Assembly: GCA_910580075.1 (NCBI GenBank)
Contig: CAJTVR010000046.1
Span: 1 to 37,037 of the forward strand
Length of the DNA stretch: 37,037 nt
Direction of reading: 5' to 3'
Source: an uncultured Eubacterium sp.
Lineage (GTDB): Bacteria > Bacillota > Clostridia > Lachnospirales > Lachnospiraceae
Part shown: positions 1 to 8,315 of the stretch, piece after piece
How positions within the stretch are numbered: the stretch's first letter is position 1
Layout: each line of letters begins with the position of its first letter
Position numbers and translations under genes: made by a program
Notes under the pieces: generated by a model
The model's input: the letters and a program-made list of their open reading frames with translations, nothing else
Databases searched by the model: none
What the model was told of the DNA's origin: nothing

Positions 1-2
1 TC

Positions 3-146
3 GGAACATCAAAGGAATTGAAAGAGGGAGCTTTTATCCGTTTAACGGTAATGCCAGTCCGAGGTGTTCTTGAATGGAAAGAGGTGCAGTATGATGAACT
101 TCCTGTCGCTGTGCAAAGCAATTATACAGCACCAGAGAGTGAATAA
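3..146 (+). CDS. C-terminal end of an unrecognised protein (5' truncated by window)
   Basis: An open frame runs in from the window edge and ends at TAA 144-146, giving about 47 residues with a plausible coding character, including the stretch RLTVMPVRGVLEWKEVQYDE. I do not recognise the family. No start is visible because the gene begins outside the window. The 265 bases that follow, up to the next gene, hold no convincing gene. A frame at 64-399 is open there, but it overlaps this one in another frame and has no ribosome site. Confidence 0.45.
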   Translation, partial: GTSKELKEGAFIRLTVMPVRGVLEWKEVQYDELPVAVQSNYTAPESE

Positions 147-411
147 AGGCGGCTATAGGTTTGGAATAATGCAGCACTCACAAGACGTATACGGCAGCAT
201 ATTGCTTTTTAATATCTGCTGGAATATAATAAAGCCAGAACAAATTTTGTCAGGGAATGGAGATGTCCTGTTTGTGGAATGGAACATGACAGAGGTATCA
301 ATACTGCAAAATTTTAGCGGAAGGATTGTGGCAGACAGCAGAAAAGAATCTAATATAGGACAGGGACTGCAGATTTCATACGAAAAGCCAGAGATATGAG
401 AGATCGCATAT

Positions 412-1569
412 ATGCCGAGAGCAATTGGAATTGGAATACAGAACTTTGAAAAAATCATTACTGTCAATAATTTTTATGCAGACAAAACCCTTTTTTTGAA
501 AGAATGGTGGGAAAGCCAGGATGAAGTTACACTGATCACCAGGCCCGGAAGGTTTGGGAAAACATTGAATATGAGCATGACTGAACGGCAGTATTTCTTT
601 TGCGCCAGTGAAGGGAGCAAAAGATTTCAGGCAGATACGAAGGCTGCTGTGCCAGGTGATCGTAGAACAGTACTGCCAGTACCAGTTTCTTCTGGATCAG
701 GAGGGGCTGGTAAATGAAAGAGAACGGGAATTTTTTACTGCTGTGTCAAGAGATATGGATGATGATCTTGCTGCTGTGTCACTGCATATGCTTTCCAGGC
801 TTCTGATGAGATACTATAACAAAAAGACAAATCCATATCTGGAACGTGCGATTATGACAGGCATAACAAGAGTCAGCAAAGAGAGTATTTTTTCTGATTT
901 GAATAATCTGAGTGTAGTAACCGCGACTTCAGATAAGTATGCGGATGCCTTTGGATTTACACAGGAAGAAGTTTCGGCTGCACTTCATGAATTCGGGCTG
1001 TCTGGCATGGAAGAATATGTCAGGGACTGGTATGACGGTTTTACTTTTGGAAATAAGACAGGCATTTACAATCCATGGTCTATTATTAGTTTTTTAAGTG
1101 AAAAAAAGCTGTGCTGTTACTGGGCAGATACAAGCAGCAATGCACTGGTCAGTAAACTGGTGCGCGAAGGAAGCAGGAACATTAAGACTGCCATGGAAGA
1201 ACTGCTTGCGGGGGGGGTACAGTCTGCGCAGGTATTGATGAACAGATTGTATTCAGCCAGCTTGATGAGAGTGAAAGTGCTTTATGGAGTCTTCTGCTTG
1301 CAGGAGGGTATTTAAAAGCAGTAAAACACACATTTGATCAGGAAACCGGATATGAGGAATATGAGCTGAAGCTTACGAATAAAGAGGTAAGGCTGATGTT
1401 CCGGAATATGATAGAAGTCTGGTTCAAGGGAAAAGGTACGGCATACAGTGATTTTATCAGGGCGCTTCTGGCGGATGATAAAAAAGCGATGAACCGCTAT
1501 ATGAGCAGGGTTGCGCTGGAAACATTCAGCAGGTTTGCGTTTGAAGGTAAGAAAGTGCTGATTGGGTAA
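412..1569 (+). pseudogene. Degraded AAA-ATPase-like / PD-(D/E)XK-type protein
   Basis: The N-terminus (IGIGIQNFEKIIT..NNFYADKT..) and the P-loop-like TRPGRFGKT at about residues 43-51 match the large clostridial and Bacteroides family of AAA-ATPase-like proteins with a C-terminal nuclease-like domain. The reading frame is broken. After about nt 590 the homology moves to another frame (nt 608 onward). Around nt 825 the sequence jumps from RYYNKK straight to TNPYLERAIMTG, so the Walker B segment normally between them is missing. A G8 tract at 1210-1217 shifts the frame again, and the matching sequence continues (IDEQIVFSQLDESE, LTNKEVRLMF, ALLADDKKAMNRYM) to TAA 1567-1569. The usual C-terminal nuclease part is gone. 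Intact members are about 500-570 residues. Non-functional with high likelihood. The normal role of the family is not firmly known. Confidence 0.85.
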
Positions 1570-1582
1570 TACGTTTTAAATT

Positions 1583-1611
1583 GTCCGAACGCCGGACGGA
1601 GCGGTGCCTGC
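1583..1611 (+). repeat. Remnant of a dispersed intergenic repeat at a decay junction
   Basis: GAACGCCGGACGGAGCGGTG and the next few bases resemble positions 34991-35015 (GGACGCCGGGCGGACCGGTG), with about 20 of 25 bases identical. The copy lies exactly between the broken ATPase-like gene and the ABC-ATPase fragment. It may therefore mark the deletion or recombination point that fused the two remnants. The match is short and could be chance, but both sites are GC-rich islands between genes. Confidence 0.35.
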
Positions 1612-1731
1612 AAAAAGTATGAGCAGACGATCATTATGATTACGCATAACCGGAGCATTGCACAGACTGCCGACAGGGTTTTAAATGTATCGGACGGTGT
1701 GCTGACTGATTTGGGGAGGTGCCGCAAATGA
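1609..1731 (+). pseudogene. C-terminal fragment of an ABC-transporter ATPase (MacB/LolD-like)
   Basis: This 40-codon frame reads TIIMITHNRSIAQTADRVLN followed by VSDGVLTD. It is the typical end of export-type ABC ATPases: the H-loop histidine in ITHN, then the IA..ADR.....DG.. tail. The Walker A, signature and Walker B parts are absent, so it is a scrap. It ends at TGA 1729-1731, overlapping an ATG in the ATGA arrangement often seen before the FtsX-like permease partner. Here the overlapping frame closes after 12 codons (TGA 1765-1767), so the permease is gone too. The next genes are a two-component system, the usual neighbour of such transporters. Confidence 0.7.
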
Positions 1732-1763
1732 AATTAAATATTTGCGTCTTTAGACTATTGTAT

Positions 1764-1794
1764 TGACGATTATATCGAAAAACATGACGATTAT
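1764..1794. promoter_or_regulatory. Direct-repeat pair, candidate LytTR regulator site
   Basis: TGACGATTAT occurs at 1764-1773 and again at 1785-1794, exactly 21 bp start to start, about two helical turns. LytTR-domain regulators of the AgrA/VirR type bind pairs of roughly 9-bp direct repeats separated by about 12 bp. The pair lies upstream of the LytTR regulator gene at 1868. The repeats fit the known consensus only loosely, best in reverse orientation (AATCGTCAT). Autoregulation is an inference. Confidence 0.4.
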
Positions 1795-1797
1795 CCT

Positions 1798-1830
1798 GCG
1801 CCCCTTTCAAAACGAAATGGGCGCTTTTAT
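1798..1830 (+). terminator. Intrinsic terminator-like hairpin before the two-component system
   Basis: GCGCCCCTTTC (1798-1808) pairs with GAAATGGGCGC (1814-1824) around an AAAAC loop, with one internal mismatch, followed by TTTT. It would end transcription of the decayed region. Confidence 0.65.
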
Positions 1831-1833
1831 AAT
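1828..1833 (+). promoter_or_regulatory. Candidate -10 box for the LytTR regulator gene
   Basis: TATAAT lies directly after the terminator stem, 35 bases before the ATG at 1868. The -35 position (about 1805-1810, TTTCAA) is poor, so an activator or an overlap with the hairpin is possible. Confidence 0.4.
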
Positions 1834-1867
1834 ATGATAGGGAAAAATTTACGAAAGAGACGAAAAT

Positions 1868-2617
1868 ATGTATCAAATAGCGCTTTGTGATGATGAAAAA
1901 ACAGAACTGGATAAAACACAGGCTATGCTGGCAGATTATAAAAAGAAGCATCCGGAATGTGAAATCGCATCCGAATGCTTTTTGGATGCTGCGCAATTGC
2001 TGGAACGGGTTCAGGAACATGGGTATATGCCGGATATTTTGCTGCTGGATATTTATATGCCTCATAAAACAGGGATTTGTGTGGCAAAAGAGCTGCGCAG
2101 ACTAGGAAATGAGTGCCGGATCATTTTTTTAACATCTTCCACGCAGCACGCGCTGGAGGCATTTGGGGTAAATGCTTCGCAGTATCTTGTGAAACCGATT
2201 GCAAAAAAGCGGCTGTTTAATACTTTGGACGGCCTGATAGGAGAAATTGCGGAAAACCGTAAAAGGTATCTGCTGCTTCGGATTGATGGGCGGCTGCGCA
2301 GGATTTTGCTGGATCATATTGTTTTTTGTGAAGCGCAGGGAAAACGCCAATGCCTGCATCTGGCGGACGGAACGCAGGAGGTTTTGCGCATGACGATTAG
2401 CCAGCTGTCAGAAATGCTTTCCGGGTATGAAGAATTTATCAAAGTCGGGGCTTCTTATATTGTGAGTCTGGCCCATATAGACAGTTTGAACGCACACGTT
2501 GTCTGTATGGATGACAAAACAAGCATCTATCTGCCGAGAGGCGCGTACAAGCCGCTGCGTGACAAATATTTCACTTATTATTGCGGGGGAGGGGTAGAAA
2601 CAAGCATTAGACTGTAA
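1868..2617 (+). CDS. LytTR-family response regulator
   Basis: This 249-residue regulator combines an N-terminal receiver domain (about 1-125) with a C-terminal LytTR DNA-binding domain (about 145-240). Receiver residues visible are the acidic pair D8/D9, the phosphoacceptor D61 in LLLDIYMP, the switch threonine in FLTSST, and lysine K109 in YLVKPI. The LytTR part shows LLRIDGRLRRILLDHIVFCE and the typical sequence around EFIKVGASYIVSLAHIDS. It has the architecture of AgrA and BlpR-type regulators. It is followed by a small membrane protein and a GHKL sensor kinase that should be its partner, and the neighbouring ABC-transporter scrap suggests the pair once controlled a transporter. Its target in this genome is unknown. 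Confidence 0.9.
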   Translation: MYQIALCDDEKTELDKTQAMLADYKKKHPECEIASECFLDAAQLLERVQEHGYMPDILLLDIYMPHKTGICVAKELRRLGNECRIIFLTSSTQHALEAFGVNASQYLVKPIAKKRLFNTLDGLIGEIAENRKRYLLLRIDGRLRRILLDHIVFCEAQGKRQCLHLADGTQEVLRMTISQLSEMLSGYEEFIKVGASYIVSLAHIDSLNAHVVCMDDKTSIYLPRGAYKPLRDKYFTYYCGGGVETSIRL

Positions 2618-2653
2618 AATAATCCGAAAAAAATGCGGTTTGCGCGTTAAGTC

Positions 2654-2682
2654 TTCCAAACACGGTTTGTATGAGATAAAAT
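2654..2682 (+). promoter_or_regulatory. Weak candidate promoter before the small membrane protein
   Basis: TAAAAT (2677-2682) with TTCCAA 17 bp upstream lies in the 94-base gap after the regulator. The match is weak. Read-through from the regulator is equally possible. Confidence 0.3.
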
Positions 2683-2711
2683 AGCACAAACAAGTGAGAG
2701 GAGACGATACT

Positions 2712-3065
2712 ATGTTGCGTGTAAAGATTTTCCAGTTCCTTAGGGCGCTGAATGCACTGGCCGCATCTTATATGGCGGGAAAATGGGCGGTCGGCTATGC
2801 CTTTCAGGAACGCGGTTATGATGCGGTCGGCAGTGAATATATGTTTGCACTAGCCACTTACCTGATTGTTTTTAAGGTATCCGGATTTTTGTTTGTCAGG
2901 AAGAAAAAGAAGGAGGTCTGCTGCGACGGCAGGCAAAAAGACGGCAGGCGGATGAAGCGGACAGCAGGCTCCCGTGATCTGCACTCCCTGCTTTGCGGAG
3001 AATACATCTCACGAAAACCGGACATAGGGAGTGGAATGAATACGGAAGGGAGTATGGAATGTTAG
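2712..3065 (+). CDS. Small membrane protein of unknown function
   Basis: The ATG at 2712 was chosen because GAGAGGAGA sits at the right distance before it. The product is 117 residues. Two hydrophobic stretches (about residues 10-30 and 45-63) are followed by a lysine/arginine-rich tail (RKKKKEV, KDGRRMKR), suggesting a small integral membrane protein with a cytoplasmic basic end. I do not recognise a family. The last codons overlap the start of the sensor kinase gene (TGTTAG against ATGTTA), implying translational coupling. The tail after about residue 68 looks low in conservation value and may have been extended by a lost stop codon. Confidence 0.55.
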   Translation: MLRVKIFQFLRALNALAASYMAGKWAVGYAFQERGYDAVGSEYMFALATYLIVFKVSGFLFVRKKKKEVCCDGRQKDGRRMKRTAGSRDLHSLLCGEYISRKPDIGSGMNTEGSMEC

Positions 3066-4357
3066 GCGGATCTTTTTGGGTAGCTATGCTGCGGAATGGA
3101 CTTAGCGCATTTCTTCTTATGGCAGTATTCCTGCTTCTGGATCGTCCCAGGCTGCCAATGAAAAAGACGATTTTATATTATGTGGTTTACGGAACGGGCC
3201 TGAATTTTTTATACAGTTTGTGGTATATGGTTTCCATTCGGAGTTTTGTTAAGTTCTCCGGTCTGAGCGCTCTTTTGCTGGTTGGAATATTTTGCTTTGC
3301 AATGAGCGGAGAGGGGATTTATCTGTCTTTGTACAAAATGGCGCTTGCTTTTTATTTACTGGCTGTCTGCGTTGCATTGGGAATTGATATTTCCAGGCTG
3401 TGGTTTGATGGGAACCGATGGGTGGATTTGCTGATACGGGTTGATATTACTGTTATTGCCATTTTGCTCGTAGCAGTAAAATTCCGCAAGTCGTTTTTAT
3501 ATAATTTGGATTTTTTGCGGGAAGAGATGGATCTGTTTAGCGCTGTAACGATGCTCATTTCAATTATGGTAGCTTCCCTTATTATATTTTGGCCAAATGA
3601 ACAGCCAATATCTATGGGGAATATCGTACGTCTGCTTGTGAATTTATTTATGGCTGGAATTGTTCAGTATACCATATTTCATCTGTATATCCATCTTGGG
3701 AAAGAGCATATTTATCAGGAAGAAAACCGTATTCTTGCCATGAACGAACAGCTTTTGCGCTTTCAGTGCTCCCTTGCACAAGAGGCGGAGGAAAGAGCGG
3801 CAAGGATTCACCATGATGTCCGCCACCACTGTCTGTTAATCCAGGATTATGTCAAAAAGGGGGAGACGGACCAGCTATTATATTATTTGAACCAGTATAT
3901 TGAAGATGTGGAGAGTGCGGGCGTAAAACGGATCTGTGAAAACAGGACTATAAACAGTATCCTTTCGGTCTATGCCAGACAGGCGGAAATGAATGGCACG
4001 AAAGTAGAAATGGATGCTGCCGTAGCGGAACATTCTCCGGTGCGTGATATTGATCTGGTTGCAATTCTTGCGAATGTATTTGAAAATGCCATTCACGGCG
4101 CAGGACAATCCGGGGCTGCAGATGCGAAAATCAAAATGAGCATCAGGCAAAAAGGGCATAAACTGGTAATCCAATGCAGAAATACCATTCGGCCAGGACA
4201 AAGGTTTGAAGGGGAGGCAGGGATTGGGATGGCAAGCATCCGTAAGACAGCGCAGCGTTACGACGGAGAAACGGATTTCAGCGTGGAAGACGGGATGTTT
4301 GTAACAAGGATTTTGCTCAATATAGAGTCAAATGCAGAATCAAATGCAGAATCTTAG
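3059..4357 (+). CDS. GHKL (AgrC-like) sensor histidine kinase
   Basis: Start at ATG 3059 because GGAAGGG lies 8 bases upstream and the codon overlaps the previous stop. A longer frame from 2993 lacks such a site. The protein is 432 residues. The first about 205 residues hold five or six hydrophobic segments, then a coiled linker leads to the phosphoacceptor region ARIHHDVRHH (about residue 250). The ATPase N-box is ANVFENAIHG (about 338), and the G-box region is GIGMASIRKTAQRYDG. This fits quorum-type kinases that pair with LytTR regulators. The C-terminus ends in a duplicated SNAESNAES, from two copies of a 12-bp repeat at 4328-4354. No cognate peptide gene was recognised. Confidence 0.88.
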   Translation: MLGGSFWVAMLRNGLSAFLLMAVFLLLDRPRLPMKKTILYYVVYGTGLNFLYSLWYMVSIRSFVKFSGLSALLLVGIFCFAMSGEGIYLSLYKMALAFYLLAVCVALGIDISRLWFDGNRWVDLLIRVDITVIAILLVAVKFRKSFLYNLDFLREEMDLFSAVTMLISIMVASLIIFWPNEQPISMGNIVRLLVNLFMAGIVQYTIFHLYIHLGKEHIYQEENRILAMNEQLLRFQCSLAQEAEERAARIHHDVRHHCLLIQDYVKKGETDQLLYYLNQYIEDVESAGVKRICENRTINSILSVYARQAEMNGTKVEMDAAVAEHSPVRDIDLVAILANVFENAIHGAGQSGAADAKIKMSIRQKGHKLVIQCRNTIRPGQRFEGEAGIGMASIRKTAQRYDGETDFSVEDGMFVTRILLNIESNAESNAES

Positions 4358-4464
4358 AGCGTGTCTTAAAAATCCCAATACGAAAAGTTAAGGCGCATGG
4401 ATTCAAATGATACCGAAAAAAATGCATTCTGTGCCAGATTGCTGATATGAAAGATATGAAATGA

Positions 4465-4470
4465 TATAAT
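4465..4470 (+). promoter_or_regulatory. Candidate -10 box for the surface protein gene
   Basis: TATAAT lies 60 bases before the ATG at 4531, which has a good AAGGAGG site. The -35 is poor. A small inverted repeat (AAATGAT..ATCATT) lies between the -10 box and the ATG and could be an operator. Confidence 0.4.
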
Positions 4471-4530
4471 GGCCAAAATCGGAACTAAATGATGTTACGG
4501 TCATTTATCATTATGTAAGGAGGATTCAAA

Positions 4531-7046
4531 ATGAAACAGAAAAGTGTTTGCCGCGCATGGAAAGTATGTGTGGGAAAGGGCAGGAGGCGGCTGTATCAAA
4601 AGGTGCTGGCGGTTTCTTTGTCTGCTGCAATAGCAGTTTCTCTGCTGCCGGCAAATATAACGCAGGCAGCAGCTGCAGCGAAGCCGTATGTGAGTATGCG
4701 TACTACGTTTAAGACGCTGCAGATCGGGCAGAAAAATCGTATGACGCTGAAAAACAATACGGCAGGATGGAAGATCCAAAAGATATCTACAAACGACAAA
4801 AGTATTGCGGCGGTATCCGAAAAGACAGAAAAAAGCTTTCAGATTCAAGGGAAAAAATTGGCAGGACGACGGTAAAGGCGGTATTGAAAACCACGTCCAG
4901 AAAAAAACATACGTCCAAAACCGTAAGATGCAGAGTAAACGTTATTGCGGCAGAGGATACGGTGCCAGCGCCGGAACCGGAACAGCAGACACCGGTTACA
5001 GAAGCAGAGGTTTCCACACAGGAGCAGCTGGACCAGGCGCTTTTGAATGCGGGTCTGAAAAAGCTTACGATTGCTTCTGAAAATGCGGCAAAATTCGTAA
5101 TTCCTGCAGGCTCCTATAAAAATGTCAGCCTGATTGTAAATGCGCCTGCCGCAGACATTGAGAACAGCGGAGTGTTCCAGTCCGTGGAAATCCGTGCGGT
5201 AAAACCGGATACATGGTTTGAGAAGGTAGTCGGCAATGTGATGCGGGTTACTGCAAAAGCGGCCCGTATCATCGTAAATCCGGGCGCACATATGAAAGAA
5301 CTGACATTTTCGCAGCCAGATGCTGACGTAAAGCTGGAAGTAAACGGAAAAGCAGATCAGATTCGTATTCAGTCTAAAATGAAACTGGATGTATCTGGTA
5401 AACCGGAGGATGATTTGTCTGTATCAGTAGAGCAGACAGCAGCAGATACACAGATCGTATCCGAAACGCCGCTGGAGCTCTCGCTGCATGCCGCTGCAGC
5501 GCTGACGTTTGAAAAGGGAGCCGAGGGCAGCATTGTGTCTCTGGTGACAGCAGGCATCAAAGCAGCTATCAGCAATCTGACATCGAAAATTATTTCGGTG
5601 AAACGTCCAAATGGAACGTCTGCGAATGTCAATGCAGGACAAAAGGATATGCAGATATCTTCTGACGCTGCGCAGAATACAGGCTCTTCTTCGTCTGGCT
5701 CTTACTGGAGAACGGGTTCTGGTTCGGCTTCTGGCTCTGGTTCTGGTTCCGGATCGGGTACAGGTTCCGGATCGGGTACAGGCTCCGGATCAGGTTCCGA
5801 TGCAGAGGATACAGATAAAAATGGTATACCAACACCTTCCATGGAGGATATTCAAAAGGGGGTTAAGGCGGTATGTGAAGCGATCACAATCGGCAAAGAT
5901 GGTGATAATTCAAAAGTGTACTGGGAAACATATTATGTTCTGAAAGAAAATGTGACGTTTTTTGAAGACCGGCCGGAACTGGAGATGCAGTATAGTATAG
6001 GCACGGGAGATCAAAAACAATGGCATTCGAGCGTGGGAGCTATCTCCACCCGTTCTACAATGTCTGGCAAAATCAACGAATATAAACTGGCAGGAAACAC
6101 CAGGAAAACGAGCAGTATGAGGGCGTATTTCCGCTTTGCAGATAAAGAGAAAGAAACCGGAGGTGAGGAGATTGAGGTTTCGATTCAGACATGGAATGAA
6201 GAGGTGATCGGACAGTATCTGCGGGATTATATGAATATCCGTGAGGAGCAATATAAGGAAAAACCATTTTCCATAAATATTCCGGTTTCTACCGTGCAGG
6301 ACAATGGATTGATCATGGTTTATGACAAAGAGAAGAAGCCGTATCCCACAGAACTAGTGGAACTGCCGCAATGGACAGGAGACGGACCAAAGATTCCAAA
6401 GATTCAGGCAGAGGAAGTGCTGAAAAACGCAATTTCTGTAGGAGAAATCAAAACTACGGTTATTATCAGCGGATCCAGTCTGGAAGATCTGCAGAATAAA
6501 AATGGGAAGTTTTACCTTAAGGCGGAGGTTCCGATTGCTCCATTACCGATTCCGGACGAATTGCCGGGTGGAAAATTCAAATGGAATGACTCTTTCAATC
6601 GAGGGGACTTTAAGGAGATAACGGAAAAACGAACATTCCGGTCTGTATTCGCTAAAAACGATCAGTTTTTTGGTTCGGTAGATTCGTATAGTAACGGTGA
6701 GAAAGAAATTGACATGACGTTCTGTTATGAGACAGCAGGCGGAGAGAAATATATGCCGGAGCCGCTTCATGAAGGTGAAGAAGCAACAGACAAAGGAATT
6801 GAAGAATCTGAGGTTACTTTGATAGTTTACGATAAAGCACTGGAAGACAGGTGTATGCAGAAACTGGAAGAAGAGCTTGGAAAGCTGACGGAAGAGCCGC
6901 AGAATGTCAGCTATCAGTTTACAATAACAGACTTTGGAGTGGAAGGCAATATCATCAAGGCTGTGGATACGACGACGATTGAAGCGAAAGCGATAGAGAG
7001 TACTGATATTTTGGAAGATGAATGGAAAAATACATATCCGAGATAA
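4531..7046 (+). pseudogene. Secreted Ig-like surface protein, split by a frameshift in an A6 tract
   Basis: The first frame begins at ATG 4531 after AAGGAGG. It gives a basic N-terminus, a hydrophobic signal segment (VLAVSLSAAIAVSLLPANIT) ending near AAAAAKPYV, and then an Ig-like (Big_2-type) fold start with LQIGQKNRMTLKN and ISTNDKSIAAVS. The frame closes at 4873-4875. The matching continuation is in the -1 frame from the A6 run at 4852-4857: with one extra A the protein would read GKKIGRTTVKAV without a break. The long second part (to 7046) has an acidic/proline linker, a beta-rich region, a Ser-Gly linker, and a C-terminal domain of unknown family. No LPxTG anchor is seen. The restored protein would be about 838 residues. 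The break could be a real mutation, a phase-variable switch, slippage, or a sequencing error. Confidence 0.75.
5715..5799 (+). repeat. Ser-Gly/Thr-Gly linker-coding repeat in the surface protein
   Basis: GGTTCT/GGTTCC/GGATCGGGTACA-type hexamers and dodecamers repeat here, encoding GSGSGSGTGSG. It joins two domains of the secreted protein. The repetition makes the length prone to change. Confidence 0.85.
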
Positions 7047-7080
7047 TTTAACTGAATAGAGGAAATCTTATTCAGTCCAG

Positions 7081-7190
7081 TGAAAAAGAGGCTGTTGCAT
7101 TAAGAAATATTATACAAGATATAGTTATTTAAATCGTTCTTTGATACTATATCATGTATGTGTTTGCTTAGTGCGACAGCCCCTTTTCAA
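7081..7190. repeat. 110-bp palindromic element, likely bidirectional terminator
   Basis: The outer arm (TGAAAAAGAGGCTGTTGCAT, continuing to 7104) pairs with 7167-7189 (CTTAGTGCGACAGCCCCTTTTCA) with a few mismatches and one bulge. The inner arm ATACAAGATATAGT (7112-7125) pairs with ACTATATCATGTAT (7146-7159), 13 of 14. It lies between two convergent genes (stop at 7046 and stop at 7265), so it probably ends transcription from both sides. The outer arm recurs at 9552-9569 and 34115-34143. MITE-like origin is possible. Confidence 0.7.
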
Positions 7191-7264
7191 TTAATCTATC
7201 AGCAGTTTGGAGGTATCTGGCATATGCAGCCGGTCAGTATGTGTACACTTATATGTAAAATAAT

Positions 7265-8209
7265 TTATTTGTGAAACATTGTCCCGGTTCTGCCCTGAAT
7301 AGCATCCCTGGATTTTTCCAGCAGAGTAATTAAAGCCGTGCGGCCAGGTTTGGAACCAGCGAATTCAACGGCTGCTTCCACCTTTGGCAGCATGGAGCCT
7401 GGAGCGAAATGGCCTTCTTTTATGTACTGTTCAGCTTCTTCTACAGATACGTCTTCCAGCCATTTTTCATCCGGTTTTCCAAAGTTTAAAGCCACTTTTT
7501 CAACGGCTGTTAAAATAATCAGGTAATCGGCATCCAGTTCTTTTGCAAGCAGACAGCTCGCAAAATCTTTGTCGATAACGGCGCTGGCACCTTTTAAGTG
7601 GTTACCCTGTCTGGTGACCGGGATTCCGCCGCCGCCGCAGGCGATCACGAGGCTGCCTGAATTTACCATTGTGCGGATGGTTCCGATTTCAACGATTTCG
7701 ACTGGCTTTGGTGAAGCAACGACACGCCGCCAGCCTCTGCCGGAGTCTTCTTTCATAACGTAATGGAAATTTTCTTCCATTATTTTAGCCTGTGCTTCGT
7801 CCACGAATCTGCCAATCGGTTTGGATGGCGACTGGAAAGCCGGGTCGTATTCGTCGACGCGTACCTGTGTAATCATGGTAGCGACCGGAATGTCTTCGAT
7901 ACCGCGGTTTAACAGTTCTTCACGCAGGGCGTTCTGTAAATCATAGCCGATATAAGCCTGGCTCATGGCTACGCAGACAGAAAGCGGGGTATTTGGCTGC
8001 TGGGCGTCCTCGTGTGTCAGGGCTATCATAGCGTTGTTTACCATGCCGACCTGCGGGCCGTTTCCGTGTGCTACGACGACTTCACAGCCTTCTTCAATTA
8101 AATCAACAATGGCTTTTGCCGTAATTTTTACGGCAGCCATTTGTTCTGGAAGTGTATTTCCAAGTGCATTGCCGCCGAGGGCAATGACAATTCTTCTTTT
8201 TTTGGACAT
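7265..8209 (-). CDS. arcC: Carbamate kinase
   Basis: The 314-residue protein has the amino-acid-kinase fold signature of carbamate kinase: IVIALGGNALG at the N-terminus, VVAHGNGPQVG (about 46-56), ASPKPVEI.EI, IACGGGGIPV, and the C-terminal GRTGTMF. It makes ATP from carbamoyl phosphate and ADP in catabolic direction, releasing carbamate that falls to CO2 and ammonia. It is the last gene of the leftward set dpaL-ygeY-ygeW-arcC, directly downstream of the carbamoyltransferase-like YgeW, so the two likely form a transfer/ATP-yielding pair. The start is the ATG at 8209 with a GGGGG-rich ribosome site 9 bases upstream. Cytoplasmic. Very sure of family. The substrate source is inferred. Confidence 0.95.
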   Translation of the reverse strand: MSKKRRIVIALGGNALGNTLPEQMAAVKITAKAIVDLIEEGCEVVVAHGNGPQVGMVNNAMIALTHEDAQQPNTPLSVCVAMSQAYIGYDLQNALREELLNRGIEDIPVATMITQVRVDEYDPAFQSPSKPIGRFVDEAQAKIMEENFHYVMKEDSGRGWRRVVASPKPVEIVEIGTIRTMVNSGSLVIACGGGGIPVTRQGNHLKGASAVIDKDFASCLLAKELDADYLIILTAVEKVALNFGKPDEKWLEDVSVEEAEQYIKEGHFAPGSMLPKVEAAVEFAGSKPGRTALITLLEKSRDAIQGRTGTMFHK

Positions 8210-8230
8210 ATTTGAAATCCCCCTGTAACA

Positions 8231-8292
8231 ATTCAGACAGGTCTGCGCAAAGTCCGTCCGGCTGGACAGTACCTGCGCAGACTGTTCAGAAT
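8231..8292. other. Intercistronic hairpin between ygeW and arcC
   Basis: GTCTGCGCA (8241-8249) pairs with TGCGCAGAC (8274-8282), with a smaller inner stem GTCC/GGAC and an outward extension with mismatches. There is no T-run, so it is more likely an mRNA-processing or stability element or a weak attenuator than a full terminator. Confidence 0.55.
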
Positions 8293-8315
8293 CAGTGAAG
8301 TTTATAGGAAAAAAC

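Noticed and set aside
64..399. 111-residue open frame near the window start
   Set aside because: It overlaps the end of another frame, lacks a ribosome site and shows no recognisable family or coding signature.
4384..4392. AgrA-like site AAAGTTAAG before the surface protein
   Set aside because: Only a single half-site is found. No second copy occurs at the required 21-22 bp distance.
7338..8228. Open frames opposite to arcC, and many others opposite or inside the main genes
   Set aside because: They are shadows of clearly recognised coding sequences.
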